Shown here piece after piece: positions 43,301 through 53,200 of a stretch of DNA of 64,000 nucleotides (position 1 is the stretch's first letter; the number at the start of each line of letters is the position of its first letter). This DNA is from Leishmania infantum JPCM5. Its lineage: Eukaryota; Euglenozoa; Kinetoplastea; Trypanosomatida; Trypanosomatidae. The notes below the pieces were generated by a model. The model did no database searches. It had not been told where the DNA came from and worked only from the letters and a program-made list of their open reading frames with translations. The stretch is taken from positions 728,130-792,129 of the forward strand of contig NC_009418.2 of NCBI RefSeq assembly GCF_000002875.2. The letters run 5' to 3'. A program made the position numbers and the translations under genes.

Positions 43301-43741
43301 GTAGCTGCAGGTACGCGTCTTGATATCCGCCCACGCCAGAGAGAGAAAGAGCCGCGTCATCTTGAGAGACATCCAGACGTTGTGCGTGACGCGACGGAGG
43401 AGTGCCCATGCGGACGGCGCGTCATCGTCGAACGCCAAATCAACTGCGAGGCGACGGTTCTGCTGGAGCGCCGGCAATTTGAGTACGTTGGGGTCACTGC
43501 TGGACGGCGTGACTGTATCGCTGTATGGCAGGGACTTGCTGTTGACAGCCTCACCCTCGTTTATGCGATCGATCGCGCCCACTTTCCTGAGCTTATCCAC
43601 CTCTTTCACCACGTTCACCTGGCCAGTGATATCGTCATAGATGCCCTCCCTGAGCTCCAGATGCTCGGAGGCAGGCGATCGCCCCGTCGAGTGAAAGTGC
43701 TGCAAGCCCTCGCCTTGGCAGTTGGAGGAGGCCGCCGCCAT
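40355..43741 (-). CDS. Tandem FtsX/MacB-like permease, polytopic membrane protein
   Basis: 1128 residues from an ATG. A cytosolic N-terminus (1-145) is followed by a first membrane helix (about 147-172, VLIVVLLCVLMISILVHM) and a large extracytoplasmic domain (about 175-460) with several Asn-X-Ser/Thr sites and a Cys cluster (CDDIDLCMNGCFSNG). Three helices with the FtsX signature follow (GLIMSVILLALALLSVVLIY, LVLANAYAFTLPAWVIGLA, VAGLGIPIVASFFPILSL), then an extra helical pair (about 620-670). A second unit repeats the plan: helix near 710-730, ectodomain to about 980, then three helices to the C-terminus (VVAEIMILVICFFSLMSS, FVLVVSSGVMGLIVGLVVAY, LAILVVMGLVSALASSI). This is the architecture of MacB/LolC-type permeases. 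No ABC ATPase domain or neighbouring ATPase gene is present, so the partner and substrate are unknown. Confidence 0.87.
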   Translation of the reverse strand: MAAASSNCQGEGLQHFHSTGRSPASEHLELREGIYDDITGQVNVVKEVDKLRKVGAIDRINEGEAVNSKSLPYSDTVTPSSSDPNVLKLPALQQNRRLAVDLAFDDDAPSAWALLRRVTHNVWMSLKMTRLFLSLAWADIKTRTCSYCLGFFSVLIVVLLCVLMISILVHMPILFLRLSEETHGEFDLVIGPGSVMSKATGINYTRIKELFPESDPNYGYSAPRFLDMYMARTARSCPDKNVTQMWYNADGSVCDDIDLCMNGCFSNGTAAVDLMAIDATAEARMGFGKDYNETTLNEGELILSHRAAVLMGGVDVGDTIILYGDAQLNIQFAFANLTHNDSSNVMMPFKVVSIIHEYYRKFPGVDTFVVVSFQTFLRDVAKGLAPGTSTAAVEGVANTNPSDCASAVYFIMNPEARLKAYGLTSYNSIRRNVVAWASGVLSSLGFMQVSRSTPQLRGLYATRLFSVFVGLIMSVILLALALLSVVLIYTLLTVGIETKTYELGIQRMIGLTKENLIFLVLANAYAFTLPAWVIGLAAGQGTYTGARIAFAKLVEVQLPMLVTRASLGWATVAGLGIPIVASFFPILSLVTQRLPDAINTSRGRNSGVIYKIQRDDSTQWNGAMLVLGLLFFAFGFVIYYLFPTALIAMNLNLIFYIFFGVLIGLLAGLVLLAMNFERVAQTCISYLLLFWESRAVFSFMQKSLSAHRRRNRKTSLMYALSLAFVIFITVVVQIQLVSFEYSSRQRMGCELYVETKGLTMEEYWTIEEIIEHQMETGIISAYTYDYNSSALTSLKGARIYSIGRVRSSVTVLKPLPPNYFEVMDRTYLHVDNYQSIVGRYGLVRALYSSEGLYRGILSSGAADTLGVGSADGAVLLEIRTVQNATSNAEAVRRATIRPVATLDTAPAITTSKYTHAQGDVVLSIPGLFRHLNESRVSVLNGNVEKIRLRMSDPNWYDFIGDLLTGSIAAVGHTVTVTNIRDATSDMATAGKVLNLFFVVAEIMILVICFFSLMSSMTTNVLDSSKEIGVLLCLGMSHFQVYRVYVWEAFVLVVSSGVMGLIVGLVVAYTMQLQNILFTQLPLPFPFPYIQLAILVVMGLVSALASSISPVAYLLGLPSVTHILRRTIH

Positions 43742-46700
43742 TTGGGTACTGTTCTGAATTCGTGTCTGTATGTGTACACCAGGTGGAAGTTTAACGCGTT
43801 CGCGCCGCTGGCTGCCGCTACCCAGCAGCAGCCGAAATCGGAGCGAAAGGCTCTCGCGGCACGAGGAGACAGCAGAGGTGAATGAGGGGTGTCAGGGACT
43901 CCAGCGCACTCCTCTATGCGATGGGCACCAATGCACTCTCGTCTATAGAGTGTCGGCCGTGAATGCGCTCCCTCGCCCTCCTCCACAACTGGCATGCACG
44001 TCTACGCCCTCTCTCCGGGATGAGTGAGAGAGGCAAGATATGGAGATGGAGAAAACCCGAGCCAACAGCAACAAGCAATAGAGTCAGGAGTCGTCAACCA
44101 AGTCGGAGAAAGGGAGAGAAGGTAGCAACAACATGGGCCAACGCCTGAACCCTTAACAAGCTGGGAGTTCCACAACAAGCGCACACACGCACAAAAAAAA
44201 GACGCACAAGCAACCCAACAAAAGCACTCTCTTGCTCTACTCCTTCGCAACCTACTCACAGATGCAAGGACACAGAGTAAGAGTGGGGACGGTGTCTGGG
44301 GGAACCCTACGGCTGCAGGAACTCGAGACATGTGACCTTGGAGAGGGAGATTCAGCTGTCTGGGAAAGTAACCAATAGTGGGGAGATGAATGCCCATGCA
44401 CAGGGAGAACAGGTGTGAGCTCCTTGAGTCAGGTGCTCCTCACTAAGCAAGCGGCACAAGAGACGCACACAGAAGTCAGAGGCCTAACAACAAAGGCAAG
44501 AGAAAGCGCAGATGCAAGCAGATCAAAACTTGACAGTTACGCGAGGCCACGAAGTACAAGCCTCTCCACTCCTCGCCACCCCACGAAAACAAAAAGAATG
44601 AAGCGGTGGCGCGTGCTCGTTGGCTGAGTCGCGCACAAACACAAAGGCGAAGCACGTGAAAATAAGCAACACGCGATGAATTTGCAAAATGGAGTGCAGG
44701 AGAGGAGCAGAGGAGGGCAAAAGTAGCGTAGCCAAGCACAGTGCAGCAGAAGGCTAGTCGCACGAGCCCTCTCCCCCAATAAGAAAAAGAGTGAGGGAGA
44801 AGAGGGCAAGAAAAAGCGTATGGAAAAAGAATCCGAAGATGAATGAAAGCAGATACAAGGCAGGGGAGGTCGCGTGAAGGAATGGAGGTGTTGGAGGTGA
44901 GGTGGAGTAAAAGAAAAATGCCCGGTTACGGTAAGCGGTGAAAGCAATGAAGCAAAATGTGAACTTTAGCAGAGACTTATAAGATGATGTCACACGCGTG
45001 TGCGGGCGGGTGGGAGTGGCTCTTTTTTTTCCGCGTGCGCGTGTAGGAAGAGGGGGCTAGCGCCTGTGCAGCTAAACAGGACGAAGAAGGCAAGAGATGG
45101 CGCGAGCAATCCGTTGTTGACCGTGATCCAAGTGTATGATTGATCTTCGAGTCTTCACGGTAAAATAAGAGCCGGCCACTGAGAGCCGGGCGAGGTGGTG
45201 GTGGTGGTGGGGGGGAGGAGTCGTTGCCGTGTTTGAGGTTAGAGATAGAGAGACAGAGATGGGCGGCGGAAAAGCGGGGTAGAGGGGAGAGAGAGAGTAA
45301 GTGTGAGGAGGTAGAGAGTGGCAAAAAAAAAAAAACGATATGGCGTTAGAGATGCGGCGACAGCGCGTCTCAGCGACGCGGATCACACGATACCTATCAA
45401 TCGAAACCCTCATAGTGGGGCGACTAGGAGGTGGTCAAAGTGTCGGTCTGCAGCTTACGCAGATACGAACGGCCTCCACTGCTGCCGCAGCACGCTGGAA
45501 AGGAGGTCTAGAGGTGCAAGCGGGAGAGACCGAGGCACTGCAGCATTCTTTCGTTTATTGACCGGAAGGAGGATAAAGGAGGAAGGCATCCTCGCCCCAT
45601 CACGCGCTTCTTTCCTTCTTCGTTTGTACGCTACAACAAGTTAAGTAGCGCGGAAAACAGAACAAACGGCACGGCGAGTACATTATCCCGTACCTGTATA
45701 GGTCGTAAAGACAGCCACAACACTTCACGCGTACAGCGGAGAGTTGTGGAAAAAGCCTGACGCACGTAGGCACGTTCGCATTGCGTTTCGATCGTTTTGT
45801 TGTTGTTGGTAAAAAGACGCCCCGTGACGGCTGTTCCCACGGTCCCCACATATGAAGAAATATACTGTCGTCGCAGGTCATTCAACAGCGCAAAGGCCCC
45901 GATAGTTTAGCCCTCCTTCACAGAGCACATCGAAGAATATCCTTAATAGACGGCGGCTGCAGCACATACTGCACTGAGGCCACGCTCGCCGCCAGATCAC
46001 AAACGACTTTCAGTCCCATGATCTTGCAGAGCTGCACGAGTGGGAACAAAACAGGAACGTACAACTGCGTGAAAAAAAAAAAAACGGCGCGCTCTGCGCC
46101 AAAGCTGCCGGCGCGACCGCTATGCCCATAACACAACCGAGAGCACTGGGCGCATAGGGCAAGCTGAAGGTTTACTGGGCGTAAATGCGATGCAATCGAC
46201 GATGCAGCATGGCAATTTACCAAAGCACGCCAATCCCTTTTGGAGAACTCCAGCACATTTGGTTGACATGCTGTTCGTGAGGGGAAATAGACAGCTGAGA
46301 GTGATCCGAAATCGGCTCACAATCGAGATGGTGCTAACGCCCCTCCCCGCATCCGAGAGCGAGACTATCTGCTCCGTAGCGCTGTGGTCAAGGTGTGTGG
46401 CGCTGAGTCCGTACCGTACGAGACTCCTAACCGCATCGCAGTCCTTACCTGACCGAGACCGCACAAAGAGTGTGGGGACGCCAAGCACGTAGCACCTCCG
46501 GTAGGGAGTGCTGCTTTCTTGCGCAGCGACAGGACGGGCAGCAAGCACCTCGCCCATGTTTTTTTCCTTTTTTTCGGGGACGTCGTCATGGGAAACATGG
46601 CCGAGGTACTCGTGCCGGACGTCGCCACCCCCCTCCCCACCCACCCCTACACACATAAACTCCTCGTTCTCAGCGCCGTCCCCGTGGCGTTTGGACTTGT

Positions 46701-47046
46701 GCACGCATCGCTACAACGCGCTCACAGTTCTCGAGCCAGAGAAACAGGCTGACGGAGGTATGCAGGGCTAAGAGGCGGCTCGCCGTGGTGGCGACAAGAC
46801 ATGTATGATGCCCGTTCTTCGTGTAGAAGGAGCCGACAAGGGCGTAACAGCCAACGTCACTATTTGCTCATGAGTGCAAGGTGTGGGTCGGCAACTTCAT
46901 AGACGCCGTGCGGAATCAAAGTAATGATGGAACTGAAGGACTGCGTGTGCCCAAGCCTTCGCGCACGCGCACCCCAAGAGGGGGCCGTACGCTGCACCTG
47001 GCCATGATGCACGTTCTACACTTGAGGCCCTATACAGCTGTCTCCC
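43742..47046. other. Intergenic region with repeats and decayed sequence
   Basis: 3.3 kb. 43742-44000 is the GC-rich 5' flank of the permease gene. 44020-45300 is A/G-rich on + with GGT repeats at 45194-45210. 45600-47046 has mixed composition; a minus-strand frame from 46704 to 46120 is open but lacks an ATG near its start and is only weakly coding-like. No recognisable gene. Confidence 0.4.
45194..45210. repeat. (GGT)n tract followed by G run
   Basis: Five GGT units running into seven or more G; (ACC)n in RNA sense. Confidence 0.8.
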
Positions 47047-47400
47047 TCACCCGAGCGCCGCGCAAAGGTAATGCTTCAGTTGCAGCAGGTCGTTCAAGCA
47101 CAGTGCTCTGCCTTCGCCTTTGGCTGCAGATGCGCTCCCCGTCCTGCGCCAGTGTCGGCTCGTACCCGTACTGAACACCTTCACTGCCCTGCATGCGCGT
47201 TCGAGCGTAGGGAGGTATGGTCACCACTTCCGGGCGGTGACCAGAGGAAAGATGCACGGTAATCTCGGAACGGAGGAAGCGCAACGTCAAGCATTCCACC
47301 GACAGCACCTCCACCTGGAATGCGGCCGTGATAAAGCCAATGAGTCCGACCGAGAACACCTACATAAGTACTGCTCGGCGAACACGGCGAAGGTGCACTC
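47047..47400 (-). pseudogene. Frameshifted gene relic abutting a truncated SIDER2
   Basis: Three short coding-like pieces with strong GC3 bias follow one another in different frames on the minus strand: ECTFAVFAEQYL (to about 47362), then a long piece beginning FSVGLIGFITAAFQVEV and including VVTIPPYARTRMQGSE (about 47356-47140), then ALCLNDLLQLKHYLCAALG ending at a TGA (47047-47049). At least two frameshifts separate them. No family recognised. The relic lies immediately 3', in RNA sense, of the SIDER2 fragment, which suggests a joint history. Confidence 0.55.
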
Positions 47401-47404
47401 AGAG

Positions 47405-47648
47405 GCTCTTCTCTGTCGGCCGTCGCACCAGCGCAGCGCCACCCAGGGCCTCCTCGCCGACGTGCGTAGCGGTAAACATCGCTCTGACCTCTCCCTACGC
47501 CATGGATGCATGACCCTGTCACCAACAGAAGCGCTCTGGCATCTGGCCGGGATAGGGGGGAGGGGCTGCGTGGCTTGCCCAGAGAGTTGGGCACTAGACT
47601 CTGAGACATTACACCTTGCGAGGTGTTGCCCTCCATCCACCCCCGTCT
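47405..47648 (-). mobile_element. Truncated SIDER2-like retroposon, sense to the transcription unit
   Basis: The reverse complement matches the element at 10226: GACGGGGGT start near 47648, then GGGCAACACCTCGCA, CCCTATCCCGGCCAGATGCC, GGGTCATGCATCCATGGCGT and CGCTACGCACGTCGGCGAGG. Similarity stops near 47405-47410, after GGTGGCGCTGCG, so about 240 of roughly 590 bases remain and the distal part is missing. It starts about 100 bases after the stop of the 47748-48698 gene and reads in the same direction, so it should lie in that gene's 3' UTR. Sense SIDER2 elements are known in Leishmania to promote mRNA decay; whether a truncated one does so is not shown. Confidence 0.8.
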
Positions 47649-47747
47649 TGAAGGGCGTTGAGGATAACATCACGAAAAAAAAATACAATGCAAGACGGAT
47701 TTGTGTACATCTGTGTGCATCACTGAGCTTCAAAGATTTGAAAGCCT

Positions 47748-48698
47748 TCACCATCGCGGTCGCCGAGTACCGCCGATTTGTGGCAGAGGGGGACGGGCAC
47801 CACGCGAGACAGTGCACTGCAGGGTGGGACTCTTCAGAGGTGGTGGTGGTTCTGTTCGCTCCACTGAGGCGACGATGTCATGTGTTTGCTTGAGCTGCAT
47901 CCTATTTTTGTCCACTTGATAGCCGGCGCGACCGTCCTGTCGGCAGCGACGACACAGAAATAGAAGTCGTTCTCGCGGAGTATCGACGGCAGTAGACTCA
48001 GCCGTGAACTCCGGCGGGGTCTGCACAGATGCGTCGACTTGTTTCCGCGCATGGGGTGGAGTCGCAGAAGTCTCCGTAGTTGCTTCTGACGATGCGTTCA
48101 GGCTCGACCCGTGTAGCAGCACATCAGCCTCGAAATCTGGAAATCTCCCAAAAAGACTGCGTAGCGTACGACACGTGGACGGTGACAGCGCTGGCGAAGC
48201 GCCGTTCATGGAGCCCGGTGCTGTTGCTACAGACGCGGGCCTGTCTAGAGTTGTTACTCTTGTCACATCAGAGAGCCTTTGTGAGGCTGTCGACGTCTGA
48301 CGGATGCAGGACGCTTGCAAGACCTTCCACATGTCGTGCGCGACGCTGTGCAAATCCGCTGCCAGGTTACCGAGACGCCGAGTAAGCCTTTGCACCTGGC
48401 GCTCCCGCATCATCTTATTGAGTACGTGATGTGTGTAGTGAATGGGGTGTACGGTCCACAGTTGCATGCCAGTGCTCACGCGCGTGTAGGGGGCGGCATT
48501 GATGACGGCAAGATCAGTTTCAAGGTTGTTCCTCGGCACTGGTAGTACTGAGTCGTGCTCTGCGGTGCGTCCCAGGTGCTCGAGTGCGTCGAGGCACGAG
48601 AGAACATGCTCTTTGCACCCATCACCGGCATTTGCCAACTCGCGCAACCGCAGCTTCCAGGATTCGAGCGCGCCCATGTCGAAGACAACCACAGCCAT
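47748..48698 (-). CDS. Hypothetical protein
   Basis: 316 residues from the first ATG (48698); the longer frame starts with GTG. The N-terminus MAVVVFDMGALESWKLRLRE is well formed and followed by helical sequence to about residue 130 (KMMRERQVQRLTRRLGNLAA, then DLHSVAHDMWKVL), possibly a short coiled coil. Residues 140-316 are Ser/Thr/Ala-rich and probably disordered, with one CRRC motif near residue 250 (FLCRRCRQDG). No family recognised. The 3' flank carries the sense SIDER2 fragment, so its mRNA may be unstable or stage-regulated (inference). Confidence 0.68.
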   Translation of the reverse strand: MAVVVFDMGALESWKLRLRELANAGDGCKEHVLSCLDALEHLGRTAEHDSVLPVPRNNLETDLAVINAAPYTRVSTGMQLWTVHPIHYTHHVLNKMMRERQVQRLTRRLGNLAADLHSVAHDMWKVLQASCIRQTSTASQRLSDVTRVTTLDRPASVATAPGSMNGASPALSPSTCRTLRSLFGRFPDFEADVLLHGSSLNASSEATTETSATPPHARKQVDASVQTPPEFTAESTAVDTPRERLLFLCRRCRQDGRAGYQVDKNRMQLKQTHDIVASVERTEPPPPLKSPTLQCTVSRGARPPLPQIGGTRRPRW

Positions 48699-50260
48699 TG
48701 GGCTAGGAGTACGGTTGCAACGTTCTTGTCTCACCACGCAAGCAGCGCGGCAAATGTTCGATGGGCAACAAGGAACGACAACAAAGAAAACAGAAGATAA
48801 CAGGAATAAAACGCCGATATCTTTGTGTGCTGCCCAATGTCCTGCCAGGCGGCACTACCCACGAGTGTTCAGAGACTTACGCGGCCCTTGAGCGCCTGAG
48901 AAAAAATCACGAGTGGAAGCAGTGGCGGGATAGGGGAGGTGGGATGGAGGGAGAAGGGCATCATCCCAGGCCATGCTCTTACAAAAGGCAGTAGCGGTGT
49001 ACAGCAAGGCAGCAGGCACTTGAAACACGTGAGTGCCGTTGTCACAGCGTTATAGGAAACGACAGCGTGCACGTGCAGGTAACCATCAGCACGCCGCTAC
49101 TCGTTGTGCTCGAGAGCGCGTCAGGCCGCAAAGGCGTAACCACGCCGATGCTGCCCGCTCCGCATCAAGAGTCTTTCACTGAAACGCAACAAAACCGATG
49201 GATGCTGGCGCAACGCTGCTGCCGTCTGATAGGTAAAGAAACGCAGCATCGATTCCAGTACTACGGTTTCTCTCCGTTTATTCGTTTATTTACATACCGA
49301 TTCCAGACCGGGCGCCAGCAACAAATTCCAGTGAAACCGGAGAGCGCAGAGCAAAAAAGACCACCTCCGAATGGCCGAACGAAAATGAGCTGCCCTTGCG
49401 AGGAGCGGAGAAAAGTTCGCACGCCAAGCGGAGAAAGACGGGGCAAAGCGTGCATTCGTCCCGACATATCCATAGTCCCCCACAAGTTCACAAATCCGCG
49501 TGCATGCCCACCTCTGTGGCGCCACGGCCACATCCCGGTGGCTCAAGACAAACCGCCCTGCCGCCGAAGCGGGCCATGCGGCTAAGCAGGGATCTTCTTG
49601 TCCTTTTCGCCGGACCCTCTTCGAGTGTGCGGAAGATAGGAAAACAAAAGTAGGGGGTGCGTTGCAAGTCGTGAAAGACACTGTAAGCTACATCGAAGCA
49701 TTTTTTTTGATGTGGGAAACAACGGTTTTGAAGCACCACCAAAAACCACGCAAACGAAGAAAAGGGATCGGCCGTCTTTCACGTACAACCACATTCGTGT
49801 AGGCTGCACAGATGCCATCATCTGCCGTGGAAGCGCTCGGCCAACAGAACGAAAACAACGACAACACAGCGAGTTGGAATAGCAAGAAGCAGGAGAAATA
49901 CGATGTCTGGGACTCTGCACGACCATGTCGACGATCAGGCCATCGCCTTGACATGGCGGACCATCTTTCTCTCCTCGTTGTCTTCATTTGTGTTCGGTCA
50001 GGTGTAGCGCGACAAAGACGATCAGCGCACCCGATGAACAACAAACCAGGCAAACCAACAACAAAAAACGACAAAACGACGGTGCTGCCCACCCGCTGCC
50101 CTTTGCAGTATTCGCAACATGAAACAGACAACCCCTGCACCTGATCCTTTCCCATGGAGGAGGAGGCTGCCCGTGCGATTTGGTTATGCGATACACGGCA
50201 ACAGGAGGAAGAGGAAGCGGAGTGGAAAGGGGGAGGGCACAGAATCGTCCTAGGAGACGA
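48699..50260. other. Intergenic region
   Basis: 1.56 kb of mixed composition between the 1958-residue gene and the 47748-48698 gene. Minus-strand frames at 49261-49533 and 49286-49681 overlap in different frames and show no domain. Purine-rich + sequence at 48770-48810 and 48900-48960 may provide splice signals. No gene recognised. Confidence 0.45.
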
Positions 50261-53200
50261 CTAGGTCATACTCAGTGCGGCGCAAATAGCGTAGAGCTTG
50301 GACACATCCATCGGCATGCTACTCGACAGAGGCGCGCCTACGTTGTCCAACGCTGAGGAAGAGCCTGGGAACAACGGTACCCACGTCGGCGCCAGCGCAT
50401 GGGGTTCCGAGGAATCTCGTTTCCCATCGAGAGGCGTCTCAACGGTGACCTTCTTGTGAAGTTTGCTCTGTGAAGTGCTCTGCAGCGATCCTCGAGCAAA
50501 GCTGACAGACTGCACCCGCGACGGCCCGCTCCCCGGCGTCGGCGCGTCACCGGATCGATTTGACACGGATAAACTATTCGCCGATGGAGTTGCTCCTTCC
50601 ATGTTGACGCCGACGTCCCCATCGACTGACATGTCCTCAGGGAACCTGTTCAAATCGGACGGCGTCAACGCAGCGACGCGCGCAGCGAGGTCCTGCAGCT
50701 GCACAGACAAGTTCTCGCTGTACTCTTGCTGCAGATACGCTGGAATGGTAGTCTCTGGCCAGGCTCTGCTCTTTGAGGCACCGCTTTTCTTAGCGCTCTT
50801 CCTGCCTCCACCCTTCTTGTTCGCCGCGGCGCCGCCGACTCCAGGCACGCTCGTCGACAATGGCGGCGCAAAGCCGAGTGCACGCACGAGGCTCAGCAGC
50901 CCATAGTCCGGCAACTGCTCTCCCTCGCCTGCACTGCCATTGCCGTTCGCGGCTGTCTGCACGCTGGAGAGAGACTTGCGCGGCTGCGATAAGTGGCGCT
51001 TCTTTCTGCCTTTGCCAGACCCTCCCGCGCCCTTGGCGGGAACGGCAGCTGCAGCCCTTTCCATGTGCTTCTGGGCTTCGGCAAGCACCTTCTTTGTTGT
51101 CCACACGCTTGCGACGTCGGGGTACAGAGCGTCAACGTCGACGGCTCCCGGCGAGAGAGACATGCTCGCACCAACCCTTGCCCGGCTGCTGAGTATCGAT
51201 GCCGGTTGCAGAAGCTCCGTTTGCAATGCTGAGAGAGTGCGACGCAGCGGGTTAGCGTCGCCGTTGTGACCCTTTTGCATCCGCGTCAGTGCTCGGGCGT
51301 ACTGTTGCCGCGTGATTCGGTCGAAGATGTCCCACTCGGGAAACTCCTCCACTACGGTGGCGTCCTTGTTCACTGCCGCCGCCCGCACCGCCCACACTGC
51401 ATCACCTGGGACGGCATCGGAGCAGCACACGGGGACCGCGAGCTTGACGATACGGTGGACAAGCGCCTCGGCGGTGCCGGCGCTCACCTCGCCCCACACA
51501 ATGTAGCTCATGCGGAGAGCGAAGGCGATGTTCAGCAGCGAGCAGCTGTCCGCCTCCTCGCGCAGGTTCCATTTTCCCTGGTCCGCCGCGTTGCCGGGGC
51601 CCTGCTTCACGCTGCCTTCTCCGTCAGCCGTGAAGCAACCTCTCCCGTGACGCGGCGGCACGTTCAGCAGCAGTGGCGCGTCGGTGAATTGCTCAAACCT
51701 CACCTCATCCTCAAGGCGAAGCAGTTCATCGTACCGCACCAAATGGTTCAGCACGGCTAGCGCGTGCTGCGATGTGCCGCTGATGGTCGAAAAGGCATCC
51801 GTCAGGCCCTTCTTGAGACACGCTATCGGGATCAGCCCGTCACAATCTTCAGCGCCTTCGGCGGCATACAACTCATGGCGTGCGGCACAGCAGCGCAGCA
51901 CACTATGCATGAGGAAGGATTGCTGCTGTTCAAACACGTCGAGCACAATGGTGAGGTAGGCATCATAGAAGTGGCTGTTCGACTTGGTTACCGGGTCCAC
52001 ACTGAAGAGGGCAGAAGGCCGGATTAGATGAGAGGGCTGATCCAGCGACAGCGCGAAGCGCAGCCGTTGCAAGTGAAGTCCGGTGAGAGGCAGATGCCCA
52101 ACAATCGCGTACGGGTCGAGTACGGAGGAGGAGTCGCGGCCCCGGTCGCTGCTACGACCGAATAAGGAGCGAAGAAGGGAAAAACGGGGCGTACCGCAGC
52201 ACGAGACGGCGTACGTGGCAAGGCAGTGGCGCTGCACCAACGCGAGAACATCCTCTTCCGCCAGAAAGCCTCGCGTCGCGCTCAGATACTTGGCTGTCTC
52301 GTGACGACTCTTGCGCTCTGATCGGCGCCTGCGGAGGTGGTCGAGCTCCTTTCCAGGCTTCATCGGCTTCCCCTTGGCTTGCGCAACATCTTCGCCCTTC
52401 TGCTTCCGGTACTGGTGGCGGAACGTATCCAGCAGCTGTGTGTGCGGACCGAGAATGTTCAGCACCCGCTCTTCCAGCGCCGTCCACTCCGGCGGCGCCT
52501 CACCAAACGAGAAGGCGGCGAGACGAGCCCCTGTGGGGTTCTCCGCATTGTCACCCACTCCCGCATCGCCGTCGCCACGCTCCGCGCCCTGTTCGCCTTG
52601 CATAAACCCCCGCCGCTCGAGCAGGTAGGCGCGGATGTTGTGCAGAAGCCGCAACTCGCGGGTGCGCTGCGACACTGGCAGCGCGGAAGAGTGCGTCTCT
52701 GCCGTGCAGGAGTCCTCCATCCTCCCCTCCTGTCGCTGCCCCGTCGTCGCGGACGAGGCTGTGGAGGGGTGCACCTGTGTCTCCGCACGTGCGTGAAAGG
52801 GCAAGATGCTCCCGTAGCCATCACCGTCGCTGTCCGTCTCAATATCTTCTTCCTCGCCGTCCAGCAAAGCATCGTCAATCACGTCAACGACACGGGTGAG
52901 CGCCATCAGCGGGTCCTCCACCTTCTTCGGCGTGGCGGGTGAGCTGGACGGCTGCCCGGCGGCTGTGCAAGTCGCACCGCTGTGCATGCCAGCCGAAAGG
53001 CACTGCAGCCGCCACTCCAACAGCGCCACGCTCTCAAGCTGAAAGGCCTCGAGACCTGCAAAGAAGTTCACCGCCACCATCTCCGGAACCATCTGATGCG
53101 CGACGAGGTAAAAGAGGCGGAAGTCCGGGTCCAAGTCTTTGTACTCCAGCGTGTAGTAGTAGAGCGCCGCCAGCATCTCGCGCGCCTCTTCAGCAAGAAT

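Noticed and set aside
42620..43885. 421-codon + strand frame within the permease gene
   Set aside because: Antisense shadow of the GC3-rich permease coding sequence; no domain.
46120..46704. 194-codon minus-strand frame
   Set aside because: Starts with GTG, codon bias is weak and no family is recognised; possibly old decayed sequence.
49067..49681. Overlapping frames on both strands in the 3' flank of the coiled-coil gene
   Set aside because: Frames overlap, no ATG-plus-splice-signal context and no domain.
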